Origin: Botryobacter ruber | Lineage (GTDB): Bacteria; Bacteroidota; Bacteroidia; Cytophagales; Hymenobacteraceae | DNA length: 64,000 nt | Direction of reading: 5' to 3' | NCBI RefSeq assembly: GCF_003347595.2 | Contig: NZ_QCZK02000057.1 | Coordinates: 1 to 64,000 of the forward strand | In this document: one piece after another, positions 51,800 to 61,256 of the stretch | Layout: every line of letters starts with the position of its first letter | Position numbering within the stretch: the stretch's first letter is position 1 | The notes under the pieces: generated by a model | Databases searched by the model: none | The model's input: the letters and a program-made list of their open reading frames with translations, nothing else | What the model was told of the DNA's origin: nothing | Position numbers and translations under genes: made by a program

Positions 51800-52453
51800 T
51801 TGGAATCAGTTAAATCATATAAATCAGCCTCCATTTACCAGGTACCCAAAGACGGCAGTCAGCTGCCGCTGATGGAAGCTTTTTATACCATCCAGGGAGA
51901 AGGCGCCAACACGGGAACCGCTGCCTATTTTATCCGGCTGGGAGGCTGCGATGTCGGCTGCCACTGGTGCGACGTAAAAGAATCGTGGGATGCGGAACTG
52001 CACCCGCTTACGCCAACCGAAGAGATTGTGGCGCAGGCCATGGTGTACCCGGGAAAGGCTGTGGTGGTAACCGGTGGAGAACCGCTGCTCTACAACCTCG
52101 ACCCCTTAACGGCCCGTTTACAGGAACAGGGCATCAAGACCTTTATCGAAACCTCGGGTGCTTACCCGCTCAGCGGCTACTGGGACTGGGTTTGCCTGTC
52201 GCCTAAAAAGTTTAAGGCACCCGATGCATCGGTTTATCCGTATGCCGACGAACTGAAAGTGATCATCTTTAATAAAAGCGATTTTGCCTGGGCCGAAGAA
52301 CATGCCGCCAGGGTAGGGGAGAAAACGCTCTTGTACCTGCAGCCTGAGTGGAGCAAGGCCGAACAATTAATGCCGCTTTTAGTTGATTATGTAAAGCAAC
52401 ATCCGCAGTGGCGTATGTCGTTGCAAACGCACAAGTACATGAATATCCCATAA
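51800..52453 (+). CDS. queE: 7-carboxy-7-deazaguanine synthase QueE
   Basis: The radical-SAM enzyme makes 7-carboxy-7-deazaguanine for queuosine. The Fe-S cluster motif is CDVGCHWC (CX3CX2C), preceded by MEAFYTIQGEGANTGTAAYF. VVVTGGEPLLYN, IETSGAYPL and SLQTHKYMNIP are typical. The start is unclear: the frame is open from 51674, a TTG at 51800 gives 217 residues, and the first in-frame ATG is only at the MEAFY. I chose the TTG. The next gene starts 5 bases downstream, so they share a transcript. Confidence 0.88.
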   Translation: MESVKSYKSASIYQVPKDGSQLPLMEAFYTIQGEGANTGTAAYFIRLGGCDVGCHWCDVKESWDAELHPLTPTEEIVAQAMVYPGKAVVVTGGEPLLYNLDPLTARLQEQGIKTFIETSGAYPLSGYWDWVCLSPKKFKAPDASVYPYADELKVIIFNKSDFAWAEEHAARVGEKTLLYLQPEWSKAEQLMPLLVDYVKQHPQWRMSLQTHKYMNIP

Positions 52454-52458
52454 CAATT

Positions 52459-54390
52459 ATGTTTAAAGTACTGCTCCTTTTGCTGCTGCTACTAACCGGT
52501 TTCGTTAACAGCACCCTAGCCCAGACCGCTTCCCTGAGCACTTCATCTAAACGGGCAGAGGAGCTTTACTACAAAGCAGATACTTATGTAAAGGCACGGG
52601 ATTTCAGGAAAGCGCTTGAGGTGCTGAGCGATGCAACGGAAAAAGATCCTGATTTTGGCGAAGCTTATTTAAAGTCTGCCAACCTGTACAAAATGATGGG
52701 AGAGAAAGAGGCTGCCTTCCAGCATTTGCAGAAAGGGCTGGCACTGGTGCCCTTCAACCCCGCGCGTGCCAACGAGTATTACACCCTGGCCGGTTTTTAC
52801 TTCGACCGTGGAAACTACCAGGCAGCCAAAGAGCAATACGAGCACTTCCTCAGGGCCAATCCCCGCAACCAGAAACTGGCTGACCTGGCCAGGAAGCACA
52901 TCCGCACGACCGATTTTGCCTTACGGGCCATGGAGAACCCGGTTAACTTTAACCCGGAACTGCTGCCTGCTCCCCTGAACCAGTTCGGGTTGCAGTACTT
53001 CCCCTACACCACCGCCGATCAGCACCAGATAATTTTTACTGCCCGCCTGAGCTCTAACCCGGGCCACGACGAGAATATTTATGTAAGCCAGTGGCACGAA
53101 GAGGGAGGATGGCAGGAGCCTGTCTCCATCTCCGGCCTGATAAATTCTGCTGCCCAGGAAGGGGCTGCTACCATTTCAGGCGATGGCAAAACGCTCGTGT
53201 TTACCTCCTGCAACCGCCCCGACAGCTACGGCGACTGCGATCTGTATATCTCCCGCCGCACGGGCAACGAATGGAGCAAGCCCCGTAACATGGGCAATAC
53301 CGTCAACTCCAGGGCCTGGGATTCCCAGCCCAGCCTCTCCGCCGACGGGCGCACCCTGTATTTTACCTCTACCCGCGGCGGTGGACAGGGACAGGAGGAT
53401 ATCTGGGTAACCTTCCTGCAGGACGATGGCAACTGGTTGAAGCCTGTAAACCTGGGAGCATCCGTGAACACCAACGGCAAAGATATGGCGCCCTTCATCC
53501 ATGCCAGCGGCTCTACCCTGTATTTTGTGAGCGACGGCCATTTGGGAATGGGCGGACTGGATGCATTCAAAACAACCTTTACCAAACAACGCAGCTGGAC
53601 GGAGCCTGTAAACATGGGCTACCCGCTGAATACCCATGCCGACGAAGGTTCTGTTATCATTTCACCCGATAACCGCACCGGCTACTATTCCCGCCAGACC
53701 ATGGCCGAGGCCGGTAATGTTGGCATTCATATCTTTAAGTTTGAGGTACCTGACAGCTGGAAAAGCAGCGCCAGGAGCACCTATGCCCAGGGACGGGTAT
53801 TTGACAGCGAAACCAAAAAGCCGCTGGCCGGTGTGGTGCAGCTCTACGATGTGAAGGCGGACTCGCTTGTGCAGCAGGTAACTTCCGACCCGGTGTCGGG
53901 CGAATATACCGTGGTGTTAACCGAGGGCAAGCAGTACGCCCTGTATGTCAGTGCTCCGAAGTACCTGATGAACAGCCTCAGTTTCGATTATACTTCTTCG
54001 CAGGACCTGGCTCCCCTGGTGCTGGACGTGTACCTGAATCCTATAAAAGCGGGTGCCGCTGTCGTGCTGAATAATTTGTTTTTCGCGACAGGCGAATACA
54101 AGCTGGTAGAGGAATCGAAAACGGAGCTGAACAAGATAATCGGGTTTATGCGGCAGAACGACGGTGTAAAAGTTGAAATAGCCGGCCACACCGACGATGT
54201 AGGCTCAGACGCCGCCAACCAGGTGCTCTCCGAAAAAAGAGCCAAAGCCGTTGTCGATTACCTGACCACAAACGGCATCCCCAAAGTCAGAATCCAGTAC
54301 AAAGGCTACGGCGAAGCCAAACCCGTTAAACCCAATACCTCCGAAGAAAACCGCAGCCAGAACCGCCGCATCGAAATGCAGGTGTTGTAG
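52459..54390 (+). CDS. TPR-PD40-OmpA envelope protein
   Basis: The 643-residue protein has a signal peptide (MFKVLLLLLLLLTGFVNSTL, cleaved near AQ), TPR repeats (about residues 30-150), beta-propeller PD40/WD-like repeats (about 190-430, with ISGDGKTLVFTS, LSADGRTLYFTSTR and IHASGSTLYFVSDG), a carboxypeptidase-like beta domain (about 445-520) and a C-terminal OmpA domain (NNLFFATGEYKLVEESKTEL, IAGHTDDVGSDAAN, SEKRAKAVVDYL). It should sit in the periplasm and bind peptidoglycan. This architecture is common in Bacteroidota, including proteins of gliding and T9SS loci. I chose the ATG at 52459. Confidence 0.9.
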   Translation: MFKVLLLLLLLLTGFVNSTLAQTASLSTSSKRAEELYYKADTYVKARDFRKALEVLSDATEKDPDFGEAYLKSANLYKMMGEKEAAFQHLQKGLALVPFNPARANEYYTLAGFYFDRGNYQAAKEQYEHFLRANPRNQKLADLARKHIRTTDFALRAMENPVNFNPELLPAPLNQFGLQYFPYTTADQHQIIFTARLSSNPGHDENIYVSQWHEEGGWQEPVSISGLINSAAQEGAATISGDGKTLVFTSCNRPDSYGDCDLYISRRTGNEWSKPRNMGNTVNSRAWDSQPSLSADGRTLYFTSTRGGGQGQEDIWVTFLQDDGNWLKPVNLGASVNTNGKDMAPFIHASGSTLYFVSDGHLGMGGLDAFKTTFTKQRSWTEPVNMGYPLNTHADEGSVIISPDNRTGYYSRQTMAEAGNVGIHIFKFEVPDSWKSSARSTYAQGRVFDSETKKPLAGVVQLYDVKADSLVQQVTSDPVSGEYTVVLTEGKQYALYVSAPKYLMNSLSFDYTSSQDLAPLVLDVYLNPIKAGAAVVLNNLFFATGEYKLVEESKTELNKIIGFMRQNDGVKVEIAGHTDDVGSDAANQVLSEKRAKAVVDYLTTNGIPKVRIQYKGYGEAKPVKPNTSEENRSQNRRIEMQVL

Positions 54391-54452
54391 AAGTTTAGGA
54401 GTTAGAGAGTTAGAGAGTTAGAGAGTTAGAAAGTTTGGGAGGTAGAGAGGTA
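54391..54452. repeat. Tandem GAGAGTTA repeat
   Basis: Four or more units of an 8-base sequence (GAGAGTTA) sit directly after the stop codon of the OmpA gene, followed by diverged units. A reverse-complement counterpart is at 45800-45836. Confidence 0.8.
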
Positions 54453-54511
54453 GTGATTTTGTAGGGGTTGAAAATCTTCAACCCTATTACAAATGGCGCT
54501 AAAAAAGTCTT

Positions 54512-54539
54512 TTGCTCCTGCCACCATAGCCTCTGCTCC
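54512..54539 (+). repeat. R1 repeat
   Basis: TTGCTCCTGCCACCATAGCC then TCTGCTCC, in the 375-bp gap between the convergent OmpA and gltA genes. The gap also holds a string of AATCxxxAATC-like units (54551-54655). Confidence 0.6.
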
Positions 54540-54550
54540 TCATAATCTTG

Positions 54551-54655
54551 ATTCGGCAGTAAATCATAGTCATCAATCAAATCACATGAATCAGCGGTTC
54601 AGACAAATCCAATCCTGAAAATCCGTTAATTCTGTAAATCCTGATTCAGACAAAC
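54551..54655. repeat. Degenerate AATCA/AATCC unit string
   Basis: Runs such as AAATCACATGAATCAGCGG and TGAAAATCCGTTAATTCTG are repeated with small changes. A related string is in front of queE (51803-51828). The pattern is that of small dispersed spacers often seen in Bacteroidota; function unknown. Confidence 0.45.
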
Positions 54656-54703
54656 ATAAAATCACACTCATCAGCGCCATCATTACCATCAACGGTCCTA
54701 AAG

Positions 54704-54741
54704 CAAAACGCCGGCTACTTTGCAGCAGCCGGCGTTTTGTT
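54704..54741. terminator. Intrinsic terminator between the OmpA and gltA genes
   Basis: CAAAACGCCGGCT (54704-54716) pairs with AGCCGGCGTTTTG (54727-54739). The better T-run is on the plus strand, but it follows gltA by 25 bases on the reverse strand as well. Confidence 0.75.
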
Positions 54742-54765
54742 TTTATTAATTTTAGAAGCTAAAGC

Positions 54766-56052
54766 TTATCGCTCGTTGATCGGAACATAGTTGCGCTCCG
54801 TAGCACCAACATAAATTTGGCGCGGACGACCGATTGGCTCTTTCTGCTCACGCATCTCTTTCCACTGGGCAATCCAGCCTGGCAGACGACCCAATGCAAA
54901 CATAACGGTGAACATGTTGGTTGGAATACCGATGGCACGGTAAATAATGCCGGAGTAGAAGTCCACGTTCGGGTACAGCTTGCGATCGATGAAATACTGG
55001 TCGGTAAGCGCAGCCTCTTCCAGTTCCTTGGCAATACCCAGGATCGGATCCTTGATGCCCAGGGCACCCAATACATCATCAGCCGTCTTTTTGATGATTT
55101 TAGCGCGCGGGTCAAAGTTTTTGTACACCCGGTGGCCAAAGCCCATCAGACGGAACGGATCGTTTTTGTCTTTTGCTTTCGCAATGAATTTCTTCGAATC
55201 GCCACCATCCGCTTTAATCTGCTCCAGCATTTCGATTACAGCTTGGTTGGCACCACCATGTAATGGACCCCAAAGGGCGCTGATACCGGCAGAAACAGAA
55301 GAATAAAGGCTGGCATTAGCTGAACCTACCAGACGAACCGTAGAAGTTGAGCAGTTCTGTTCGTGGTCGGCGTGCAGGATAAGCAGTTTATTTAAAGCAT
55401 CTACAACCACTGGATTAATCTGGTACTCTTCCGTTGGAAAAGCGAACATCATGTTCAGGAAGTTGGAGCAGTAATCGAGTCTGTTTTTCGGGTAAATAAC
55501 AGGGTGCCCAACCGAATTCCTGTAAGACCAGGCGGCGATGGTAGAGAGCTTGGCCAGTAAGCGTACAATGGTACGGTCTACTTCGTCGGTCGTCTGGTTC
55601 GGATTTACAGATTCCGGGTAGAAGGCGGTAAGGGAGCTCACCAGGGCCGAAAGAATTCCCATCGGGTGCGCCGCAGAAGGAAAACCATCCAGAATCTTAC
55701 GCATGTCTTCATTCACAAGGGTATGGCGCTTAATCCGGTTGTTGAACTGGTCCAACTCGTCGGCGGTAGGCAAAGAGCCATATATCAAAAGGTAAGCCAC
55801 TTCAATGAAGTTCGACTTCTCGGCAAGCTGCTCAATAGGATAGCCTCTGTAGCTCAAAATACCTTTCTCTCCATCCAGGAACGTAATGGCGCTGGTAGTA
55901 GCACCCGTATTTTTATAACCGGAATCCAGGGTTACATAACCGGTTTCGGCTCGGAGAGAGGAGATATCGATTGCTTTTTCTTCTTCAGTACCTACAATTA
56001 TTGGCAGCTTGTAGGATTTACCTTCTAAATTTAATTCAGCGAAATCTGACAT
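54766..56052 (-). CDS. gltA: Citrate synthase
   Basis: The 428-residue enzyme condenses acetyl-CoA and oxaloacetate. Catalytic motifs are LHADHEQNCSTSTVR, LHGGANQAVIEML and FGHRVYKNFDPRAKII, and the Asp-containing segment DFYSGIIYRAIGIP near the C terminus. The N-terminal beta domain (ELNLEGKSYKLPIIVGTE) places it in the type II hexameric group. The length is typical and it is monocistronic. Confidence 0.97.
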   Translation of the reverse strand: MSDFAELNLEGKSYKLPIIVGTEEEKAIDISSLRAETGYVTLDSGYKNTGATTSAITFLDGEKGILSYRGYPIEQLAEKSNFIEVAYLLIYGSLPTADELDQFNNRIKRHTLVNEDMRKILDGFPSAAHPMGILSALVSSLTAFYPESVNPNQTTDEVDRTIVRLLAKLSTIAAWSYRNSVGHPVIYPKNRLDYCSNFLNMMFAFPTEEYQINPVVVDALNKLLILHADHEQNCSTSTVRLVGSANASLYSSVSAGISALWGPLHGGANQAVIEMLEQIKADGGDSKKFIAKAKDKNDPFRLMGFGHRVYKNFDPRAKIIKKTADDVLGALGIKDPILGIAKELEEAALTDQYFIDRKLYPNVDFYSGIIYRAIGIPTNMFTVMFALGRLPGWIAQWKEMREQKEPIGRPRQIYVGATERNYVPINER

Positions 56053-56410
56053 GATTAAGTTTTTTTGTCCGTAATGTGTCTCTTATAAGGAAGCGAAATT
56101 ATGTAAAAATGTCTGAAAATGAAATTTAGAAAGTATTATCTAAATAAAATATTTCAGACCGCCCGAAAAAGCCTTATTTTCAGGGGTTATTCCTGCTGTG
56201 TTACCCGGACTTTGGGGCGGTTCGTTCCGAAAAAACAGGCCTGTCGCGGCACTATCAGCCGTTTGCCCCCGGAGCAGGTACTAACCGGTAACTCCACGGC
56301 TGCAAGTTGCGCTGCCGCTCTACATCCATGGCACATCACCCGCCTTCCATAGCCCGTACGGATATCCACCGGCAGTTACAAAAATATTTTATGTAAAATT
56401 TAAGAAATAA
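56053..56410. other. Intergenic region between gltA and the sugar locus
   Basis: No ORF with convincing codon structure is seen in about 360 bases. A GC-rich stretch (56210-56370) lacks hairpins I could identify. The next feature is the promoter at 56413. Confidence 0.4.
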
Positions 56411-56412
56411 TT

Positions 56413-56442
56413 TTGTGTTTTTAAAAAGTTTACTTACATTTG
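56413..56442 (+). promoter_or_regulatory. Promoter of the LacI-type regulator gene
   Basis: TTG (56413-56415), a 19-base spacer and TACATTTG (56435-56442) are a full match to the Bacteroidota promoter. Transcription would start near 56449, inside or next to the palindrome CTAACGATTGTTAG (56451-56464). Confidence 0.7.
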
Positions 56443-56523
56443 TAATGAAACTAACGATTGTTAGGGGTAAGCGATATTTTTGAAAGCCGGTAAAGGGTAG
56501 CCAAAAATATTTTTTTACAAGCC

Positions 56524-56543
56524 TTGCTTAAACGATTAAGCTA
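56524..56543. promoter_or_regulatory. Operator candidate 1 of the LacI-type regulator
   Basis: TTGCTTAAACGATTAAGCTA is an imperfect palindrome with an AACG centre, 26 bases before the regulator start codon. It is almost the same as the sites at 57611 and 62779. Confidence 0.75.
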
Positions 56544-56568
56544 GCGAAATATACTGAACCGAAAAGCC

Positions 56569-57591
56569 ATGAAAGCATCCCTGAAAGATATAGCGAAAAA
56601 AGTAGGCGTTTCAACCGCACTGGTTTCCTATGTTATCAACGGCAAGGAACGGGAGATGCGGGTAGGAGAGGAGATGGTGGCCCGGATTAAAAAGGCAGCC
56701 CGGGAACTGAATTACCAGCCAAACCAGATAGCCAAAAGCCTGAAGAGCGGCAAAACGCTTACCATTGGTTTTATTGTGGCAGATATTTCAAATACCTTTT
56801 TCGCAAACCTGGCGCGCATCATCGAAGACGAAGCCAAAAAAAGCAATTATACCGTGATCTTTGGCAGCTCCGACGAAACGCCTGAAAATGCCTGGAACCT
56901 GATGACGGTGTTGCTTAACCGCCAGGTAGACGGTTTTATCATTGCGCCTACGGTTAACTCCGAAGCACAGATCAAGTACCTGCAGGAAAAAAACATTCCT
57001 TTTGTGCTCATAGACCGTTACCTGCCGGATCTGCCGGCCAATTATGTCGCGCTGGATAATTATAAAGCTGCCTTCGATGCCGTATCGCTTCTGATCCGGA
57101 ATGGACGCAGGCGCATCGGGATGGTAAATTACGACACCAGCCTTTTTCACCTGCAGGAACGTTCGCGGGGCTATAAGCAGGCGCTGACAGAAAACAAGCT
57201 GCAGGTGGAGCCCGTATTGCTGCAGGAGATCCGGGAGAGCCACCTCAAAGAGGATATCAAAGAAGCCCTGGATAGTTTCCGGGCACTCGAGCCGCCGGTT
57301 GACGCGATATTCTTTCCTTCAAACAAATTAACAGTTACCGGTTTAAAATACATTCGCGACCTGAAGCTGAAAGTGCCGGATGATATTGCCGTGGTGGGCT
57401 TTGATGAAACCGATGCCTACGATCTTTTTTACTGCCCGATAACGTATGTTCGTCAGCCCATGGCGGCTTTCGGGAAACAGGCAGTCGAACTTTTACTCAA
57501 GAACATCGAAAGCAATAAAAACATAACGCAGCTCAACCTGGAGGCGACCCTCGTGGTGCGCGCATCAAGCGGCGGCATGCCCGATAAGTAA
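56569..57591 (+). CDS. LacI-family transcriptional regulator
   Basis: The 340-residue protein has the N-terminal HTH (LKDIAKKVGVSTALVSYVIN), the hinge helix region PNQIAKSLKSGKT and a periplasmic-binding-like sugar domain (IGFIVADISNTFFANLARII, then DGFIIAP and VVGFDETDAYDLF). It should repress the adjoining sugar genes and be released by a sugar or sugar phosphate. The nearby operator palindromes at 56524, 57611 and 62779 support autoregulation and control of both kinase units. Confidence 0.93.
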   Translation: MKASLKDIAKKVGVSTALVSYVINGKEREMRVGEEMVARIKKAARELNYQPNQIAKSLKSGKTLTIGFIVADISNTFFANLARIIEDEAKKSNYTVIFGSSDETPENAWNLMTVLLNRQVDGFIIAPTVNSEAQIKYLQEKNIPFVLIDRYLPDLPANYVALDNYKAAFDAVSLLIRNGRRRIGMVNYDTSLFHLQERSRGYKQALTENKLQVEPVLLQEIRESHLKEDIKEALDSFRALEPPVDAIFFPSNKLTVTGLKYIRDLKLKVPDDIAVVGFDETDAYDLFYCPITYVRQPMAAFGKQAVELLLKNIESNKNITQLNLEATLVVRASSGGMPDK

Positions 57592-57610
57592 GGGAAATTT
57601 TTTTGATTCT

Positions 57611-57630
57611 TTGCTTAAACGTTTAAGCAA
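57611..57630. promoter_or_regulatory. Operator candidate 2, perfect palindrome
   Basis: TTGCTTAAACGTTTAAGCAA is a perfect 20-bp palindrome 19 bases after the regulator stop and 85 bases before the kinase ATG. Confidence 0.85.
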
Positions 57631-57715
57631 GTGTTATAATATATATTTTCGGCTGTTATGCCTGAAACAGCCCGTGTACAGACAACTATTCACTCACCAT
57701 CAAAAGATAAGTGTC

Positions 57716-58663
57716 ATGAAAAAAACTACCGAACGAAAAAACGTCATTTGTTTTGGAGAAATCTTATGGGACATTCTCCCCGCTTCTGCCCAACCCGGTG
57801 GTGCCCCTATGAATGTGGCGTATCACCTGAACAAACTCCAGGTGCAGGCCCACCTGGTCAGCCGGACCGGACAGGACGAGCCAGGGAAACAGCTAAGGAA
57901 CCTGCTAACGGAATGGGGGCTGCCCGTAACCTACTGCGGAACCGATGCGGTTTATCCGACAAGTGAGGTGCATGCGCGCGTTAACGCGCACCATGAGGTA
58001 AGTTATGAGATTCTGTACCCGGTGGCCTGGGATTTTATCTCTTACCAGAGCCGTTACAGCGATTTACTTGCCAGCGCCGATGCCCTTGTGTTCGGAAGCC
58101 TGGTTACCCGAAACGAAACCTCACGCGCCACCCTCTTTAAGCTGCTGGAAAAATCCGGGTACAACGTGTTTGATGTGAACCTACGTGCACCCCACTATGC
58201 GCCCGAACATGTAAAGCAGCTGCTGCAAGCCACCGATTTGCTGAAACTGAACGAGCATGAGCTAATACTTATCACAGACTGGCTGAGCAGCTCCTGTTCT
58301 TCCGAGGCAGACCGCATACAGCTTTTGCAGGAAAAATTCGGCATCCAGGAAATAATTGTCACAAAAGGCAGCAGGGGCGCCTCCTTCTTCACACCGCATG
58401 CGCAGTTAGATTGTGCAGCCTGTAAAGTAGAAGTAGCAGACACTGTAGGCAGCGGCGATGCCTTTCTGGCGGCTTTTCTGGCGAAACGCTTACAAGGCAA
58501 CACGGCTGAGGTGGCCTTGGCTTACGCTGCTGCATTAGGCGGGTTTGTTACCAGGAACCACGGCGCCTGCCCGGACTATACGCTTTCCGAACTGGAGGAA
58601 TTTAAGCAAAGCCAGGAGGCAGCTAAGCTTACCTGCCCGGAAACACTACTGCAGGTGCTTTAG
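57716..58663 (+). CDS. PfkB-family carbohydrate kinase 1 (fructokinase-like)
   Basis: The 315-residue kinase shows NVICFGEILWDILPASAQPG and GGAPMNVAYHLNKL (sugar-binding N-terminal signature), with DVNLRAPHY and the C-terminal signature DTVGSGDAFLAAFLAKRL with the catalytic Asp. It should phosphorylate fructose or a related ketose. I chose the ATG at 57716 because upstream residues have no family match. It closely resembles the second kinase at 62909. Confidence 0.9.
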   Translation: MKKTTERKNVICFGEILWDILPASAQPGGAPMNVAYHLNKLQVQAHLVSRTGQDEPGKQLRNLLTEWGLPVTYCGTDAVYPTSEVHARVNAHHEVSYEILYPVAWDFISYQSRYSDLLASADALVFGSLVTRNETSRATLFKLLEKSGYNVFDVNLRAPHYAPEHVKQLLQATDLLKLNEHELILITDWLSSSCSSEADRIQLLQEKFGIQEIIVTKGSRGASFFTPHAQLDCAACKVEVADTVGSGDAFLAAFLAKRLQGNTAEVALAYAAALGGFVTRNHGACPDYTLSELEEFKQSQEAAKLTCPETLLQVL

Positions 58664-58745
58664 CCCCGGCAACGTTAAATGCCTTATCAAATCCAGAAAT
58701 ATCTATAAAAAACGGTTACATGTTTCATCTTTAATTTTTACGGTT

Positions 58746-60041
58746 ATGCCACAGTTAATGACAATGCCGCGCAAGCAGGCTGCCACACAAGCGGTACAGA
58801 ACAAACCTTCGTTCACCGACAGGAAGTATGTTGTTACGCTCATTTTTGTTACCTCCCTGTTCATGCTCTGGGGAATTGCGATTACCATGGGCGATGTCCT
58901 GAACCGCCATTTCCAGAATGTTCTGCATGTGTCCAAAGCTGAATCCGGGATGGTACAATTCTCGATCTTCGGCGCCTATGCCATCATGGGTATTCCGGCG
59001 GGTCTGTTTATGAAACGCTTTGGCTATAAAAAAGGCGTGTTGCTGGGGCTGTTCCTCTATGCCAGCGGCGCCTTCCTGTTTATACCTGCAGCGGATGCGG
59101 CTTCCTTTGGTTTTTTCAGAATTGCCTTGTTCATTCTGGCCTGCGGACTGGCCACCTTAGAGGCTGTGGCGCACCCGTTTGTGGCTAGCCTCGGCGACCA
59201 GCGCACCAGCGACCAGCGCCTGAACTTTGCCCAGGCTTTCAACGGGCTGGGTGCTGTGTTGGGCCCGTTGATCGGCGGTTTTTTCATTCTTAGTGTAGCC
59301 AATGGGGTGGAGAGCGGTTTAGATGCCGTGAAGTTATTATACATGGCCATCGGCACCGTTATCGCCCTCATTGCCATCGCGTTTTCTTTCGTTAAAGTGC
59401 CTGCCCTTACCGACCCACATGCAACGGATGCTTCCGATGATGAAACAAGTGAGACCGGTGCCATGGCTGTATCCCAACAAACGCCTAAAAAATTACACCA
59501 GCACAGGCACTTTGTTTGGGCGGTGGTAACCCAGTTCTTTAATGTGGCTGCACAAGGAGGTACCTGGGCATTCTTCATCAACTATGGCGTTGAAAAGATT
59601 CCGGGCCTGACCGACGAGCGTGCGGCCTATTACTTTGCCTTCAGCATGGTGCTGATGATGGTGGGCCGTTTTATTGGCACCTTTGTCATGCGCTTCGTGG
59701 CTCCCAACAAACTGCTGGCCGTTAATGCGCTCATCAACATTGTGTTGTGCGTGGTAGTAGCGCAAAGCTGGGGCTGGACTTCTTTTGTTGCCCTCATGAT
59801 GCTTAACTTCTTCTTCAGCATTATGTATCCCACTATTTTCAGCCTGGGCCTGAAGAACCTGGGTGTACACACGCAGCAGGCATCTTCATTTATGGTGATG
59901 GGCGTAGTAGGTGGCGCTTTGTTTCCGCCGGTGATGGGTATCGTGGCCAATCACGATGTGGCTACCGCGTATTACCTGCCTGTTATTTGCTATGCCATCA
60001 TTTTCCTGTTTGGCTACACCCTTTACAAAGTCAGGAAATAG
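58746..60041 (+). CDS. FucP-like MFS sugar transporter
   Basis: The 431-residue inner-membrane transporter has about 12 hydrophobic segments. The first reads YVVTLIFVTSLFMLWGIAIT, then MGDVLNRHFQNVLHVSKAES is the pattern of the fucose/glucose/galactose:H+ symporter group. FAQAFNGLGAVLGPLIGG is also conserved. The frame extends back into the kinase gene, but ATG 58746 (MPQLMTMPRKQ) is the natural start. It imports the sugar that the flanking enzymes use. Confidence 0.9.
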   Translation: MPQLMTMPRKQAATQAVQNKPSFTDRKYVVTLIFVTSLFMLWGIAITMGDVLNRHFQNVLHVSKAESGMVQFSIFGAYAIMGIPAGLFMKRFGYKKGVLLGLFLYASGAFLFIPAADAASFGFFRIALFILACGLATLEAVAHPFVASLGDQRTSDQRLNFAQAFNGLGAVLGPLIGGFFILSVANGVESGLDAVKLLYMAIGTVIALIAIAFSFVKVPALTDPHATDASDDETSETGAMAVSQQTPKKLHQHRHFVWAVVTQFFNVAAQGGTWAFFINYGVEKIPGLTDERAAYYFAFSMVLMMVGRFIGTFVMRFVAPNKLLAVNALINIVLCVVVAQSWGWTSFVALMMLNFFFSIMYPTIFSLGLKNLGVHTQQASSFMVMGVVGGALFPPVMGIVANHDVATAYYLPVICYAIIFLFGYTLYKVRK

Positions 60042-60099
60042 GTTACAAGTTGTCTGCACTTCCTGTCGAATTCATTTTTACAGTTAATTTATTTCAGTC

Positions 60100-60978
60100 A
60101 TGATACAATACGGAGCTTCAATACTTTCCTGGATCCCGGCCTGGTCGCCGGAGGGCGGACTGTATGCCATTCAGAAAACTGCCGCCTGCGGCTTTGATAT
60201 GCTTGAAATCCTGTTGCCCGCCTCCCTGGATTTCGATGCCGGAAAGGTAAAAAAACAATTAACCCTGCATGGGCTGGAAGGAAGATGCTCATTCATACTT
60301 CCGTCCGATTGCCATTTACCCGCGCACCCAGCCCGGGCTGCCCGGCTACTAAAAGCAGCTTTAAACAAAGTAGAGGCAATGGAAGGCGACTTTCTGGGGG
60401 GCGTGCTGTATTCCTCTATCGGCACTTTTACCGGAAATCCCTGCACAGGAACCGAGTTAACCATCGTGGAGGATGTGCTGGGCGAGGTAGCTGCCTACGC
60501 CGGAGCGCGCGGCATTACGGTCGCCTTGGAACCTATTAACCGCTATGAAAGCTATGTGTTCACGTCGGCTGCTGAAGTGCTTTACCTGCTGCAACGTATG
60601 AACCTAAAGAACCTGGCGCTTCACCTCGACACGTTTCATATGAACATCGAAGAAAGCAGCTTCTATAGCCCGGTAATACTGGCCGGAGACCTGCTGCAGC
60701 ATGTACACATCACAGAAAGCGACCGCGGCATGCTGGGAGAAGGCAACGTGCGCTGGGATGACCTGTTCCGGGGACTACAGGAAATCCACTATGCCGGTCC
60801 GCTGGTACTGGAAAATTTCTCATCTCATATTACTGAATTGGTTGGTCCCACCTCGCTCTGGCGTCCGTCCCGCTACACGCCCGAAGAGCTGGCAAAAGGG
60901 AGCCTGGCTTTTATGCAACAAATGGCAGAAAAATGGGGACTCCGGCAGGATTGTGCAACAGCACCGGCCCTGCTGTAA
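60100..60978 (+). CDS. Ketose 3-epimerase-like sugar isomerase
   Basis: The 292-residue TIM barrel is of the xylose-isomerase-like family close to D-tagatose/D-psicose 3-epimerases. The metal ligands and catalytic pair can be placed in ALEPINRYES (Glu), HLDTFHMNIEE (Asp), HVHITESDRG (His) and LVLENFSS (Glu). It could convert a rare ketose to fructose for the neighbouring kinase. The precise sugar is not settled by the sequence. Nothing separates it from the transporter but 58 bases. Confidence 0.85.
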   Translation: MIQYGASILSWIPAWSPEGGLYAIQKTAACGFDMLEILLPASLDFDAGKVKKQLTLHGLEGRCSFILPSDCHLPAHPARAARLLKAALNKVEAMEGDFLGGVLYSSIGTFTGNPCTGTELTIVEDVLGEVAAYAGARGITVALEPINRYESYVFTSAAEVLYLLQRMNLKNLALHLDTFHMNIEESSFYSPVILAGDLLQHVHITESDRGMLGEGNVRWDDLFRGLQEIHYAGPLVLENFSSHITELVGPTSLWRPSRYTPEELAKGSLAFMQQMAEKWGLRQDCATAPALL

Positions 60979-61256
60979 CAAGGAACGTACCTGCACTGCC
61001 CGCCGTCCGAATCCTCTACCTGCCGGCTGAAACAGAACCGGAACATACTTGCTGCTGCTGCACTACTTACCCTAACACCGGCTGATCAACTCCTCTTCCT
61101 GGCTTCTTAAGCTGTTCCGGCAATCTGCCTGGGTGGCCAGGAAGGGTACACAGTTTTTACTTCCTCGTAAGGAGGCGGGTGTCGTAAGGCTTCCGTCATC
61201 CTTTGAACGCTTGCCTCTCTCAGCTTCAGGTTATCATTTTTATTTCTTATTTTATC

